From Streptomyces inusitatus (lineage in GTDB: Bacteria > Actinomycetota > Actinomycetes > Streptomycetales > Streptomycetaceae): a DNA stretch of 49,319 nt. Location of the stretch: the NCBI RefSeq assembly GCF_014651115.1, contig NZ_BMWG01000006.1, positions 170,762-220,080 of the forward strand, given 5' to 3'. The position numbers were made by a program, and so were the translations under genes. This document shows, in pieces, positions 38,170-46,620 of the stretch. Numbering within the stretch: the first letter of the stretch is position 1; each line of letters starts with the position of its first letter. The notes beneath the pieces are model-generated. The model was not told the DNA's origin. It was given only the letters and a program-made list of their open reading frames with translations, and did not search any database.

Positions 38170-38210
38170 GGCCCGGGAGCTCCGGCAGCGAAATGCCGGA
38201 GGACGGGCCC
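38169..38210 (+). repeat. Hairpin 3 in the atpD-atpC gap
   Basis: An inner perfect 8-bp stem CTCCGGCA-GCGAAA-TGCCGGAG (38180-38201) within an outer stem GGGCCCG/CGGGCCC (38169-38175 with 38204-38210). It shares base 38169 with hairpin 2. Confidence 0.65.
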
Positions 38211-38292
38211 CGGCGCTTCGGCGTCCGGCGCCCCATTAGACTTTGACCCAACACCCGGCATCATCGCCGGGTGGTGACCCGAGGAGCCCCTC

Positions 38293-38676
38293 TTGGCTGC
38301 TGAGCTGCATGTCGAGCTGGTCGCCGCGGACCGTAAGGTCTGGTCCGGTGAGGCCACCCTGGTCGTCGCACGCACCGCATCCGGCGACATCGGCGTCATG
38401 CCCGGTCACCAGCCGCTGCTCGGTGTGCTGGAGTCGGGCCCGGTGACCATCCGTACCAGCTCCCCCGAGGGAGCCGGCACGGTCGTCGTCGCTGTGCACG
38501 GCGGTTTCATCTCCTTCGCCGACAACAAGCTGTCGCTGGTGGCGGAGATCGCCGAGCTGGCTGACGAGATCGATGCCCAGCGCGCCGAGCGTGCGCTGGA
38601 GCGCGCCAAGTCGGATTCGGACGCCGCCGCCGAGCGTCGCGCCGATGTCCGACTGCGCGCGGTGGCGGTGCGCTAG
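38293..38676 (+). CDS. atpC: ATP synthase subunit epsilon (F1)
   Basis: A 127-residue subunit starting at TTG 38293 (GAGGAG upstream). It has the N-terminal beta sandwich (LHVELVAADRKVWSGEA, GDIGVMPGHQPLLGVLESG, HGGFISFADNKLSLVAE) and a C-terminal helical region. It is the regulatory, inhibitory subunit. The rare TTG start and the hairpins before it fit a need for fewer copies than beta. Confidence 0.94.
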   Translation: MAAELHVELVAADRKVWSGEATLVVARTASGDIGVMPGHQPLLGVLESGPVTIRTSSPEGAGTVVVAVHGGFISFADNKLSLVAEIAELADEIDAQRAERALERAKSDSDAAAERRADVRLRAVAVR

Positions 38677-38696
38677 CACTCGCCGACAGTCGTCAC

Positions 38697-38745
38697 CCTC
38701 AGCCGCGGCCCGGACTGGAGTATCCAGACCGGACCGCGGCTGAGG
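38697..38745 (+). terminator. Terminator of the atp operon
   Basis: A perfect 12-bp stem CCTCAGCCGCGG / CCGCGGCTGAGG with an inner stem CTGGA-GTA-TCCAG. It begins about 20 bases after the atpC stop. Confidence 0.85.
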
Positions 38746-38800
38746 CAATGCAGGTGTTTGTCGAACGGCGTTTGGGGACGAAGACGATGCGAGGAGGTCG

Positions 38801-39283
38801 ATGGACATGTTCCTCGCGGTGTTGGTGAGCGTCCTGGCGCTGGTCGCCCTGGTGGGGATCGCGCTGTTCGTCTTCGGGTTGCGCAGACGTCTGATCCAGC
38901 GCTCCGGCGGTACGTTCGACTGTTCCCTGCGGTGGAATCTTCCCGAGGACCCCGACGACGGCCCCGAGTCCGCCGCCGAGCCCTCCAACGGCAAGGGCTG
39001 GGTCTACGGAGTGGCCCGCTACAGCGGTGACCAGGTCATGTGGTTCCGGGTCTTCTCGTACGCCCCCCGGCCGCGCCGGATCCTGGAGCGCTCCGCGATC
39101 GAGGTGGTGGCCCGCCGTACGCCCGAGGGCGAGGAGGAGCTCGCTCTGCTCTCCGACGCCGTGGTGCTCGGCTGTCTGCACCGGGGCGTCCGGCTGGAGC
39201 TGGCGATGAGCGAGGACGCCCTGACCGGTTTCCTCGCCTGGCTGGAGGCCGCGCCCCCCGGCCAGCGGGTGAATGTGGCCTGA
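38801..39283 (+). CDS. DUF2550 membrane protein
   Basis: A 160-residue protein with one N-terminal membrane helix (AVLVSVLALVALVGIALFVF) followed by an Arg-rich segment (GLRRRLIQRSGGTFDCSLRW) and a cytoplasmic domain with the DUF2550 pattern. It is found just after atpC throughout actinobacteria; function unknown. The ribosome site AGGAGG (38792-38797) is too close to the first ATG and ideally spaced for the third codon (ATG 38807), so the true start may be 38807. Confidence 0.88.
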   Translation: MDMFLAVLVSVLALVALVGIALFVFGLRRRLIQRSGGTFDCSLRWNLPEDPDDGPESAAEPSNGKGWVYGVARYSGDQVMWFRVFSYAPRPRRILERSAIEVVARRTPEGEEELALLSDAVVLGCLHRGVRLELAMSEDALTGFLAWLEAAPPGQRVNVA

Positions 39284-39314
39284 GGCCGTCGCCGTGACGG
39301 CCGTACGACGCACG

Positions 39315-39343
39315 AAGGGGCCGGGGGATCTCCCCGGCCCCTT
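39315..39343. terminator. Terminator shared by the DUF2550 gene and chiC
   Basis: A perfect 12-bp stem AAGGGGCCGGGG / CCCCGGCCCCTT with a five-base loop, between convergent genes. CTCTGTG follows on the plus strand. Confidence 0.82.
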
Positions 39344-39420
39344 CTCTGTGCCACCGGCTCGGGTCAAGCCCGGTGTGAATCACTCACGGGCGGGTGCCCG
39401 CCGTCGCGCGCGTTCCGCGG

Positions 39421-41295
39421 TCAGGGCTGAAGACCGTTGTTGATGGCGGTGATCAGCTCACCGTTGGTGGTGTCGCCGCTGAAGTCCCAGGCGAAGGTGC
39501 CGCCCAGGTTCTGGCTCTTGACCCAGCTCATCTTGCTGGTGAGCGTGGACGGGGTGTCGTAGCTCCACCAGTTGCTGCCGCACTTGGCGTAGGCGGTGCC
39601 GCCGATGGTCCCCGTGGCCGGGCAGGTGTTCTTCAGGACCTTGTAGTCCTCGAAGCCGGGCTCGTAGGTGCCCGTGGCCGGACCGGTCGCGGTGCCGCCC
39701 GGGGTGTCCTGGGTGACGCCCGTCCAGCCCCGGCCGTAGAAGCCGACGCCGAGCAGCAGCTTGCTGGCCGGGATACCGCCGGCCTTGAGCTTGTTGATCG
39801 CCGCCGCCGAGTTGAAGCCGTCCTGCGGGATGCCGGGGTAGGCCGTGAGCGGCGAGTGCGGGGCCGTCGGGCCCTTGGCGGCCCAGGCGCCGAAGAAGTC
39901 GTACGTCATCACGTTGTACCAGTCGATGTACTGTGCCGCGCCCGCGTAGTCCGCCTTGTCGATTTTGCCGCCGTTGGAGGCGTCGGCGGTGATGGCGGCG
40001 GTGAGCAGGTTGTTCGGGCCGAACTTGGCGCGGAAGGCCTGCATCATGTTCTTGATGGCGGCCGGCCCGCTGCTGTCGCAGGTCAGACCACAGGCGTTCG
40101 GGTACTCCCAGTCAAGGTCGATGCCGTCGAACACATCGGCCCACCGCGGGTCCTCGACGAGCTGGTAGCAGGACTCGGCGAAGGCGGTGGGGTTGGCCAT
40201 GGCCTGGGTGAAGCCGCCGGACCAGGTCCAGCCGCCGAACGAGAACAGCACCTTGATGTGCGGGTACTTCTTCTTCAGCTCGCGGAGCTGGTTGAAGTTG
40301 CCGCGCAGCGGCTGGTCCCAGGTGTCGGCGACGCCGTCCACGGACTGGTCCGCGGTGTACGCCTTCTCGTAGTCGGCGTAGGAGTCGCCGATGGTGCACT
40401 TGCCGCCCTGGACATTGCCGAAGGCGTAGTTGATGTGGGTGATCTTCGCGGCGGTCCCGGAGGTGTCCAGGTTCTTGATGTGGAAGTTGCGTCCGTAGAC
40501 GCCCCACTGGGTGAAGTACCCCATCTTGATCTTGGAGCCGGGGTTCACGGTGCCGCTGGTGCGCACCTGGTGCGCGGCGCTGAGCGGGCCGAGCTGGTCC
40601 GCGGTGTCGCGGGCCTGCACGGTGTACGAGTAGTCGGTGGCCTTGGTCAGGCCGGTGTCCGCGAAGGTGAGGCCGGTGGTCGTGTGGACCTTGGTGCCGT
40701 CACGGTAGACGTCGTAGTTCTTGACGCCCTTGTCGTCGGTCGCGGCGGTCCAGGCCAGCGTCACACCGGTCTCGGTGACATTGCTGGAGGTGGGGGTGCC
40801 GGGGGCGCTCGGCGGGTCGTCGCCGGGGACGGTGCCCCCGTCGCAGGAGCCGCCGTTGAGCTTACAGTTGGACGGGGCTCCGGTGCCGGTGCCGTTGAAG
40901 CCGAAGGTGACCGTGGCACCGGGGGCCAGCGCGCCGGCCCAGGACTTGCTCTTGGCGGTCCAGCGGTTGCCGACATTGGTCACATCGGCGTCCCAGGCGG
41001 ACGTCACCCGGGTGCCGGCGGGGAAGTCCCACTCGACGGTCCAGGCGCTGATGGCCGTGGTGCCGGTGTTCTTGATGCTCCACTTGCCCTCGAAGCCATT
41101 GCCCCAGTCGGAGGCCTTGGCGTACGTCGCGGTGGCGGACGTGGCGGCCTGGGCGGGGGTGGCGAGGCCGACCAGAGCGGCCAGCGGGAGGATCAGCGCG
41201 GTCAGCGACGCGATGATCTTCGATCGGACGGAGAGCCTCGCTCCCGGTGGGGCGGGTCGTCTGAGGCCGTGCGAGGGTGGGGGCTGAGTGCTCAC
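39421..41295 (-). CDS. chiC: Secreted chitinase, CBM2-FnIII-GH18
   Basis: A 624-residue secreted endochitinase. Signal peptide 1-50 (cleavage at PAQA-A), a family 2 carbohydrate-binding module (about 51-145, WGNGFEGKWSIKN, SAWTVEWDF, with C144 and C151), a fibronectin III domain (about 163-247) and a GH18 barrel (about 255-624). The catalytic DxxDxDxE motif is D390-G-I-D393-L-D395-W-E397, with Glu397 the acid. Downstream residues YNVMTYDFFG and SWWSYDTPS are also conserved. The promoter has two 12-bp direct repeats known from chitin-induced genes. It lies next to a two-component pair, as chiC lies next to chiR-chiS in S. coelicolor. Confidence 0.93.
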   Translation of the reverse strand: MSTQPPPSHGLRRPAPPGARLSVRSKIIASLTALILPLAALVGLATPAQAATSATATYAKASDWGNGFEGKWSIKNTGTTAISAWTVEWDFPAGTRVTSAWDADVTNVGNRWTAKSKSWAGALAPGATVTFGFNGTGTGAPSNCKLNGGSCDGGTVPGDDPPSAPGTPTSSNVTETGVTLAWTAATDDKGVKNYDVYRDGTKVHTTTGLTFADTGLTKATDYSYTVQARDTADQLGPLSAAHQVRTSGTVNPGSKIKMGYFTQWGVYGRNFHIKNLDTSGTAAKITHINYAFGNVQGGKCTIGDSYADYEKAYTADQSVDGVADTWDQPLRGNFNQLRELKKKYPHIKVLFSFGGWTWSGGFTQAMANPTAFAESCYQLVEDPRWADVFDGIDLDWEYPNACGLTCDSSGPAAIKNMMQAFRAKFGPNNLLTAAITADASNGGKIDKADYAGAAQYIDWYNVMTYDFFGAWAAKGPTAPHSPLTAYPGIPQDGFNSAAAINKLKAGGIPASKLLLGVGFYGRGWTGVTQDTPGGTATGPATGTYEPGFEDYKVLKNTCPATGTIGGTAYAKCGSNWWSYDTPSTLTSKMSWVKSQNLGGTFAWDFSGDTTNGELITAINNGLQP

Positions 41296-41390
41296 GGGTA
41301 CTCCTTGAGGAGGTCCTGACAGTGGGGTGGGACCGTGCCGTGCCGTGCGCTCCGCACTCCGCGTGGCTCACCGCGGCGTGCGTAGCGGTG

Positions 41391-41432
41391 AGAGTAGGAA
41401 GGTCTGGACCAATCGTCAATAGGTCCAGACCA
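41391..41432 (-). promoter_or_regulatory. chiC promoter with two chitinase-type direct repeats
   Basis: On the minus strand, TTGACG (41414-41419) and TACTCT (41391-41396) are separated by exactly 17 bp. Two 12-bp direct repeats flank the -35: TGGTCTGGACCT (41421-41432) upstream and TGGTCCAGACCT (41400-41411) inside the spacer. Such repeats mediate chitin induction and glucose repression in Streptomyces chitinase genes and resemble DasR sites. Confidence 0.85.
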
Positions 41433-41472
41433 AAGGCGGCATGCTGGCGTAGAACAGCCCTCCGGATCCCCG

Positions 41473-42165
41473 TCAGATTCCCAATTCCTGCGCCAGCACC
41501 GCCGCTTGAACCCTGCTGCGCAGCTCCAGCTTCCCCAGCAGGCGGCTGACATGGGTCTTCACCGTGGCCTCGGCCATTCTCAGCCGTACGGCGATCTCGG
41601 CGTTCGACAGCCCCTCGCCCAGACAGTGCAGCACCTCGCGCTCGCGCCGGGTGAGCGCGTCGAGAATCGCGGGGTCAGGCGCGTCGGGGGAGCGCACCCG
41701 GTGCGGCGCGGCGAATTCCGCGATCAGCCGGCGGGTGACCGCGGGGGAGATCAGCCCCTCGCCGCGCGCCACCGTGCGCACCGCCGCCAGGAGGTCGGCG
41801 GCCTCGGTGTTCTTCAGCAGAAAGCCCGAGGCCCCGGCCCGTAGCGCGCCGAAGATGTACTCGTCCAGATCGAATGTGGTCAGCACCAGGACGTCCGCGA
41901 GCCTCTCGGAGACGATCTGCCGGGTCGCCGACACCCCGTCGAGCCGGGGCATCTGAAGGTCCATCAGCACCAGGTCCGGGCGGATCTCCCGGGCCATCCG
42001 CACGGCCTCCTCGCCGTCCGCCGCCTCGCCGACGACCTCGATCTCCGCCGAGCTGCGCAGAATGAGGACCAGCCCCGCACGTACGGCACTCTGGTCTTCC
42101 GCGACCAGTACCCGTACGCGCCCCGTCTGTGACGCGTCCTCTGAATGGCGTACCTCCGATGTCAT
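41473..42165 (-). CDS. chiR: NarL/LuxR-type response regulator (ChiR)
   Basis: A 230-residue regulator from ATG 42165, overlapping the kinase stop by 4 bp. The receiver domain has VLVAEDQSAVRAG, phospho-acceptor D69 (LVLMDLQMPRLDG) and Lys in GFLLKNTEAADLL; the LuxR helix-turn-helix has LTRREREVLHCLGEGLSNAEIA and ATVKTHVSRLLGKLEL. Its place beside chiC matches ChiR, which controls chiC in S. coelicolor. A longer upstream frame exists but overlaps the kinase. Confidence 0.88.
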   Translation of the reverse strand: MTSEVRHSEDASQTGRVRVLVAEDQSAVRAGLVLILRSSAEIEVVGEAADGEEAVRMAREIRPDLVLMDLQMPRLDGVSATRQIVSERLADVLVLTTFDLDEYIFGALRAGASGFLLKNTEAADLLAAVRTVARGEGLISPAVTRRLIAEFAAPHRVRSPDAPDPAILDALTRREREVLHCLGEGLSNAEIAVRLRMAEATVKTHVSRLLGKLELRSRVQAAVLAQELGI

Positions 42166-43433
42166 GCGGAGTACTCCTCGCTCTCGTCCCGTACGGGCAG
42201 CACGGCCCGTACGCACCAGATCTTCTCGGGGCCGCCGGCGGGACCGGCCACCGGGCCCGCCTCGATCGAGCCCGACAGCAGGTCCACCCGCTCCCGCATG
42301 CCGACCAGACCGGCCCCCGAGCCGGGCGCGCGCGGGCCCGGGCGGCGGCCGAAGGGGCTGGTGACGGTGACGGTCAGGGCCCGGTCCTCGTCGTGGCCGA
42401 TGGCGATGCGCACCTCACCGGGCTCGGCGTGCTTGAGCGCGTTGGTCAGGGACTCCTGGACGATCCGGTAGGCCGCCAGCTCCACCGGCGCGGGCAGGGT
42501 CACCCCCTTCTCGCGCCGGTCGTCCAGGGCGAAGGCCAGCCCGCTGGCCGTGCCATGGGCGCGGAACTGGTCGATCAGCGACTCCACCCCGGCGAGCGTG
42601 GGCGCCGCGGTCGGCCGGTCGTCCTGGGCCCGGTCCCTCAGCAGCCCGATGAGCCGCCGCATCTCCGAGAGCCCGGCGACGCTGTTCTCCCGGATGACCC
42701 CGAGCGCGTCCCGGGAGGTCCCGGGGTCGTTCAGGGAGAGCGCTGCCGTGGAGTGGATCGCGATCGCGGAGAGATGGTTGGCGACCACATCGTGCAGCTC
42801 GCGCGCCATCCGCCCGCGCTCGGCCGTCACCGCCTGGACCCGGTCCATCTCGGCGAGCAGCGCGGTCTGCTCGGCCCGCAGCCGCGCCGCGTCGGCGGCC
42901 TCCCGGTGGTTGCGGATGATCGCCCCGGTGACGGCGGGGCTGAGCACGACCATCCCGACGATCACACCGAGGAAGAGCGCGGTGGGGTTCCGGAAGAACA
43001 CCAGCAGACTGATGGCGGCGGCGACCGAGAGCAGCCCGGCGATCACCGGGACCCGGCGGGCGACGGCGGGGGAGCCGTACACCACCGCCACGTACACGGT
43101 GTCGGTGAAGAGCAGCACCGTGAAGAGGTTCCCGACCGTGAACTGGTCGGCGATCAGGACCGCCGTGCCGACCAGCAGCGTGGTGAGCGGCATCGACCTG
43201 CGGAACAGCTCCTGGACGCTGATCACCGCCAGCGGCACCAGGGCGGCCCAGGCCGGGAGGAGGTCGCTGCCCGGTTCGTTGTAGACGCCGAGGGACCACA
43301 GCAGCACACCGCCGAGGAAGGCGGCGGCGATCATGAGGACATCGTCGCGGTGGGGGCGGGGAACGGTCACTCGTCCATCCAACACGGCCCTCGGTCCCAG
43401 GGCCTCCCCGACCGGGCTGAGCTGCGAGTACAT
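42162..43433 (-). CDS. chiS: Sensor histidine kinase (ChiS)
   Basis: A 423-residue HisKA_3-type kinase (start ATG 43433; GTG 43370, giving MTVPRPHRDD, is a realistic alternative). About five or six membrane segments make up the N-terminal half. The dimerisation helix holds the phospho-acceptor His in MARELHDVVANHLSAIA. The HATPase domain shows RIVQESLTNALKHA and GAGLVGMRERVDLLSG. It is translationally coupled to chiR. The stimulus is presumably chitin oligomers, by analogy with the S. coelicolor locus. Confidence 0.87.
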   Translation of the reverse strand: MYSQLSPVGEALGPRAVLDGRVTVPRPHRDDVLMIAAAFLGGVLLWSLGVYNEPGSDLLPAWAALVPLAVISVQELFRRSMPLTTLLVGTAVLIADQFTVGNLFTVLLFTDTVYVAVVYGSPAVARRVPVIAGLLSVAAAISLLVFFRNPTALFLGVIVGMVVLSPAVTGAIIRNHREAADAARLRAEQTALLAEMDRVQAVTAERGRMARELHDVVANHLSAIAIHSTAALSLNDPGTSRDALGVIRENSVAGLSEMRRLIGLLRDRAQDDRPTAAPTLAGVESLIDQFRAHGTASGLAFALDDRREKGVTLPAPVELAAYRIVQESLTNALKHAEPGEVRIAIGHDEDRALTVTVTSPFGRRPGPRAPGSGAGLVGMRERVDLLSGSIEAGPVAGPAGGPEKIWCVRAVLPVRDESEEYSA

Positions 43434-43520
43434 CGAAGTATGCAGTGCGCTCTCCTCACTGCCGACGACGCCGGGCGGCCGGGGGTGCGAAAGCCTGGGG
43501 GAGGAGAGAGGAGAAGTCCC

Positions 43521-44099
43521 GTGATCGTCACGCTGATCATCGTCTGCGAGGTGGGCTTCTGGGTGCTGCTGGCCGCCGGACTGGGCGCGCGGTACCTGCT
43601 GAAGATGCCCCGGCTGGGCGCGGCCCTGCTGCTGTGCGAGCCGCTGCTGGAGGTCGTGCTGCTGATCGCCACGGCGGTCGATCTGAAGAACGGCGCCCAG
43701 CCGAGCTGGACGCACGGCCTCGCGGCGCTCTACATCGGCTACACCGTGGGCCACGGCCATCGCACGGTCCGCTGGCTCGACGGCCACGCCGCCCACCGCC
43801 TCGGCGGCGCGCCGCCCCCGTCCCCGCCGCCCCGGTACGGGATGGCGCGCGCGGCCCACGAGGGCAAGGTCTGGCTCGGCACCCTGATCGGCGCGGCGGT
43901 GGCGACCGGACTGCTCCTGCTGGCGATCTGGTACGTGGGCGACGCGAGCCGCTCGGGCTCGCTGGAGGGCTGGATCGGCCAGGCATGGAAGGTGACGATC
44001 ATTCACGGACTGATCGCGCTGTCCTATCTGGTCTGGCCCCGGCGCGACCCCGGCAAGGGCACCGAGGATCGCGAGCCGGTCCGGGTGGAGCGCCGCTAG
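43521..44099 (+). CDS. Uncharacterised integral membrane protein
   Basis: A 192-residue protein from GTG 43521 with GGAG-rich sequence upstream. It has about five hydrophobic segments (MIVTLIIVCEVGFWVLLAAGL, ALLLCEPLLEVVLLIATAV, LAALYIGYTVGHGH, GTLIGAAVATGLLLLAIWYV, IIHGLIALSYLVW), a Pro-rich cytoplasmic loop and His residues in the third segment. I do not recognise the family with confidence. It is divergent from chiS and convergent with the cobalamin gene. Confidence 0.75.
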   Translation: MIVTLIIVCEVGFWVLLAAGLGARYLLKMPRLGAALLLCEPLLEVVLLIATAVDLKNGAQPSWTHGLAALYIGYTVGHGHRTVRWLDGHAAHRLGGAPPPSPPPRYGMARAAHEGKVWLGTLIGAAVATGLLLLAIWYVGDASRSGSLEGWIGQAWKVTIIHGLIALSYLVWPRRDPGKGTEDREPVRVERR

Positions 44100-44103
44100 T
44101 TCA

Positions 44104-44129
44104 TGAGCCCGCTGCCGTCAGCGGGCTCA
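44104..44129. terminator. Bidirectional terminator
   Basis: A perfect 11-bp stem TGAGCCCGCTG / CAGCGGGCTCA with loop CCGT. Its right arm includes the stop codon of the minus-strand gene. Confidence 0.8.
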
Positions 44130-44699
44130 GCGCTCGCCGCCGGGCACCCAGAGCACGTCGCCCGTCTCCTTGTTCGCCGTCCGCGCGAGGATGAAGAGCA
44201 GGTCGGAGAGGCGGTTGAGATAGGTGGCGGTCAGCGGGTTCATCGTCTCCCCGTGCACCTCCAGCGCCGCCCAGGTCGAGCGCTCCGCCCGCCGCACCAC
44301 CGTGCAGGCCTGGTGGAGCAGGGCCGCTCCCGGGGTGCCGCCGGGGAGGATGAAGCTGCGGAGCTTCTCCAACTCCTCCAGGAAGCGGTCGCAGTCGGCC
44401 TCCAGCCGGTCGATGTAGAACTGCTCGACCCGCAGCGGCGGGTACTCCGGCTCCGCCACCACCGGCGTGGAGAGGTCCGCGCCCACGTCGAAGAGATCGT
44501 TCTGGATCCGTACGAGGACCTCGACCACCTCGTCCGCCAGCCCGCCGAGCGCGACCGCCGTGCCGAGCACGGCATTCGCCTCATTGGCGTCGGCGTACGC
44601 GGAGATCCGCAGATCGGTCTTGGCGGTCCGGCTCATGTCACCGAGCGCCGTGGTGCCCCGGTCGCCGGTACGGGTGTAGATACGCGTCAGATTGACCAT
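44127..44699 (-). CDS. PduO-type cob(I)alamin adenosyltransferase
   Basis: A 190-residue four-helix-bundle enzyme that transfers adenosine from ATP to cob(I)alamin. It shows the N-terminal ATP loop RIYTRTGDRGTTAL, ISAYADANEANAVLG, FILPGGTPGAALLHQACTVVRRAER and LNRLSDLLFILAR, all conserved in the PduO/MMAB family. Start is ATG 44699; an earlier ATG at 44738 adds 13 unlikely residues. It supplies coenzyme B12 for mutases and is monocistronic here. Confidence 0.94.
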   Translation of the reverse strand: MVNLTRIYTRTGDRGTTALGDMSRTAKTDLRISAYADANEANAVLGTAVALGGLADEVVEVLVRIQNDLFDVGADLSTPVVAEPEYPPLRVEQFYIDRLEADCDRFLEELEKLRSFILPGGTPGAALLHQACTVVRRAERSTWAALEVHGETMNPLTATYLNRLSDLLFILARTANKETGDVLWVPGGER

Positions 44700-44899
44700 G
44701 GGCCCAGCGTAGTGAGACCCGCCCCCGGCGCGGCACAACCCCCCGCCCCCGACCGCCCGGCGCGCCCGCTGGAGCCCCTCCGGATGTGATGTCCGTCATG
44801 TGAGACGTGACGCGCATCTCTTAGCCGCCACTTGACCCCTTCCGGCCGCTAATCTCCGGCCGAGAGGCGAAATGTAAACAGTCGTTAAGGGGTGTCGCT

Positions 44900-45748
44900 G
44901 TGGCCAGGAAGCTCGCCGTCATCGGAGCCGGACTCATGGGTTCCGGAATCGCTCAGGTCTCGGCCCAGGCGGGCTGGGACGTGGTTCTGCGCGACATCAC
45001 CGACGAGGCCCTGACCCGCGGCACCGACACCATCAAGAGCTCCTGGGACCGCTTCGTCGCCAAGGGCAGAATGGAAGCGGCCGACGCCGACGCCGCGTTG
45101 GCCCGGATCACCACCACCACCGATCTGGACGCCGTCGCGGACGCCGACGTCGTCGTCGAGGCGGTGTTCGAGAAGCTTGAGGTCAAGCACGAGATCTTCC
45201 GCGCGCTCGACCGCGTCGTCCGCGAGGACGCGGTGCTCGCCTCCAACACCTCCGCCATCCCGATCACCAAGATCGCCGCGGTGACGGACCGTCCGGAGCG
45301 GGTCGTCGGCGCGCACTTCTTCTCGCCGGTGCCGATGATGCAGCTGTGCGAGCTGGTCCGGGGCCACCGCACCAGCGACGAAACCCTCGCCACCGCGAAG
45401 GAGTTCGCCGAGTCCGTGGGAAAGACCGTCGTCGTCGTCAACCGCGATGTCGCCGGCTTCGTCACCACCCGGCTCATCTCGGCGCTGGTGGTCGAGGCCG
45501 CCAAGCTCTACGAGTCGGGCGTGGCCTCCGCCGAGGACATCGACACCGCCTGCCGGCTGGGCTTCGGGCACGCCATGGGCCCGCTCGCCACCGCCGATCT
45601 CACCGGCGTCGACATCCTGCTCCACGCCACCGGCAACATCTACACCGAGTCCCAGGACACCAAGTTCGCCGCGCCGGAGCTGATGCGCCGGATGGTGGAC
45701 GCCGGGGACATCGGCCGCAAGAGCGGGCAGGGCTTCTACACCTACTGA
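44900..45748 (+). CDS. 3-hydroxybutyryl-CoA dehydrogenase
   Basis: A 282-residue 3-hydroxyacyl-CoA dehydrogenase from GTG 44900 (AAGGGG upstream). It has the NAD loop VIGAGLMGSGIAQVSA, ASNTSAIPITKIA, the catalytic His in GAHFFSPVPMMQLCELV, and the C-terminal helical domain with NRDVAGFVTTRLI and GFGHAMGPLATADLTGVD. It interconverts acetoacetyl-CoA and 3-hydroxybutyryl-CoA, feeding butyrate or ethylmalonyl-CoA metabolism. Confidence 0.94.
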   Translation: MARKLAVIGAGLMGSGIAQVSAQAGWDVVLRDITDEALTRGTDTIKSSWDRFVAKGRMEAADADAALARITTTTDLDAVADADVVVEAVFEKLEVKHEIFRALDRVVREDAVLASNTSAIPITKIAAVTDRPERVVGAHFFSPVPMMQLCELVRGHRTSDETLATAKEFAESVGKTVVVVNRDVAGFVTTRLISALVVEAAKLYESGVASAEDIDTACRLGFGHAMGPLATADLTGVDILLHATGNIYTESQDTKFAAPELMRRMVDAGDIGRKSGQGFYTY

Positions 45749-45825
45749 GCGGCCCGCGAAGGCCCTCCGGCGTCCGTCGGTATCACCCTACGGAGTGATT
45801 TCGGTATCGGTTCGCTTACAAACAG

Positions 45826-45855
45826 CAACTGAGGCGCCCTTCAGGCCGTCAGTTG
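45826..45855 (+). terminator. Hairpin downstream of the 3-hydroxybutyryl-CoA dehydrogenase
   Basis: Stem CAACTGA-GGC pairing with GCC-(G bulge)-TCAGTTG around a nine-base loop, about 80 bases after the stop. Confidence 0.6.
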
Positions 45856-45949
45856 AGGCAAGAAGAAGTGCGACAGCCTGCGCGGGCCGTCGCACCGACG
45901 CGGCCCATCACACATCCACTGGGCACTGAAGCACTCTCGGGGAGCGCAT

Positions 45950-46273
45950 ATGCACATCAGGGGCGACCAAGTCGAGCTGGTCGTCGGGGGCCGCCTCGAC
46001 GTCCGCAGCGCGGCGGACGCCCGTACGGTCCTGCACTCGGCGGTCGACGACGGAGACGGCGACCTGGTGCTCGATCTGACCGGCCTCGACTCCTGGGACG
46101 CCACCGGGCTCGGCGTCATCATGGGCGCCCACCGCCGGGCCGGCCGCTGCGGCAGAAGGCTCGTACTGCGCGGTGTGCCGCCGCAGATGCAGCGGCTGCT
46201 GGTGGCCACCCGGCTGCACCGCATCCTCGCCATCGAGGGCGGCCTCGCCGCCGAGTCGCTGCCCCGGGTCTGA
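45950..46273 (+). CDS. STAS-domain protein, anti-sigma antagonist type
   Basis: A 107-residue, single STAS domain like SpoIIAA/RsbV. It has the N-terminal strands (VELVVGGRLDVRSAADAR), the DLTGLDSWDATGLGVI segment and the C-terminal helix (RLLVATRLHRILAIEGG). In SpoIIAA and RsbV the phosphorylated Ser follows an Asp (DS[ST]GLG); here the segment is DATGLG with Ala51 at that position and Thr52 next. It may not be regulated by phosphorylation as the classical antagonists are. No anti-sigma kinase gene is next to it. A large membrane ATPase lies downstream on the same strand. Confidence 0.87.
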   Translation: MHIRGDQVELVVGGRLDVRSAADARTVLHSAVDDGDGDLVLDLTGLDSWDATGLGVIMGAHRRAGRCGRRLVLRGVPPQMQRLLVATRLHRILAIEGGLAAESLPRV

Positions 46274-46620
46274 CCCGCCCGGCCCGCCCCGGGCCGCCTC
46301 CGCCCACCTCGTACCCGCCCGTTCGCGACCTCACAATTCTCATGAAGCCGTGACGTCGCGGACGGGCCGGCACCCCGCCGCATCAGGGATACCCTGCCAG
46401 CGTCTAGGGTTTCGTTCGTCTGCCGATGTACGGGACGCTCCGACGAGCCACTCGACGACACACCGCTCCGGGCGACCCACGCGGCAGGAGCACCGGACCG
46501 AAGCGGCGTCCGGGCGCGCGGAGAGACTCGGGAGGGGCCTTCGCGCGAGGCTCCGCCACGGGCTCCCACCGAGCCCCGGCGGGGACGAACCTCTGCGAAG
46601 CGCATCTGGGGGCTTGGACG
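46274..46620 (+). other. Gene-free stretch before the STAND-like ATPase
   Basis: About 350 bp. The downstream reading frame is open back to 46426, but its residues are Arg-rich and not protein-like. TCTAGGGTTTC near 46405 is locally AT-richer and could hold a promoter; nothing more is seen. Confidence 0.4.

Noticed and set aside
39394..41319. A 641-residue plus-strand frame opposite chiC
   Set aside because: Val/Gly-rich shadow of the chitinase, which has a full set of domains and a recognised promoter.
42129..43520. In-frame upstream extension of the small membrane protein at 43521
   Set aside because: It overlaps chiS on the other strand and reads as Gly/Arg/Asp-rich filler; GTG 43521 has a good ribosome site.
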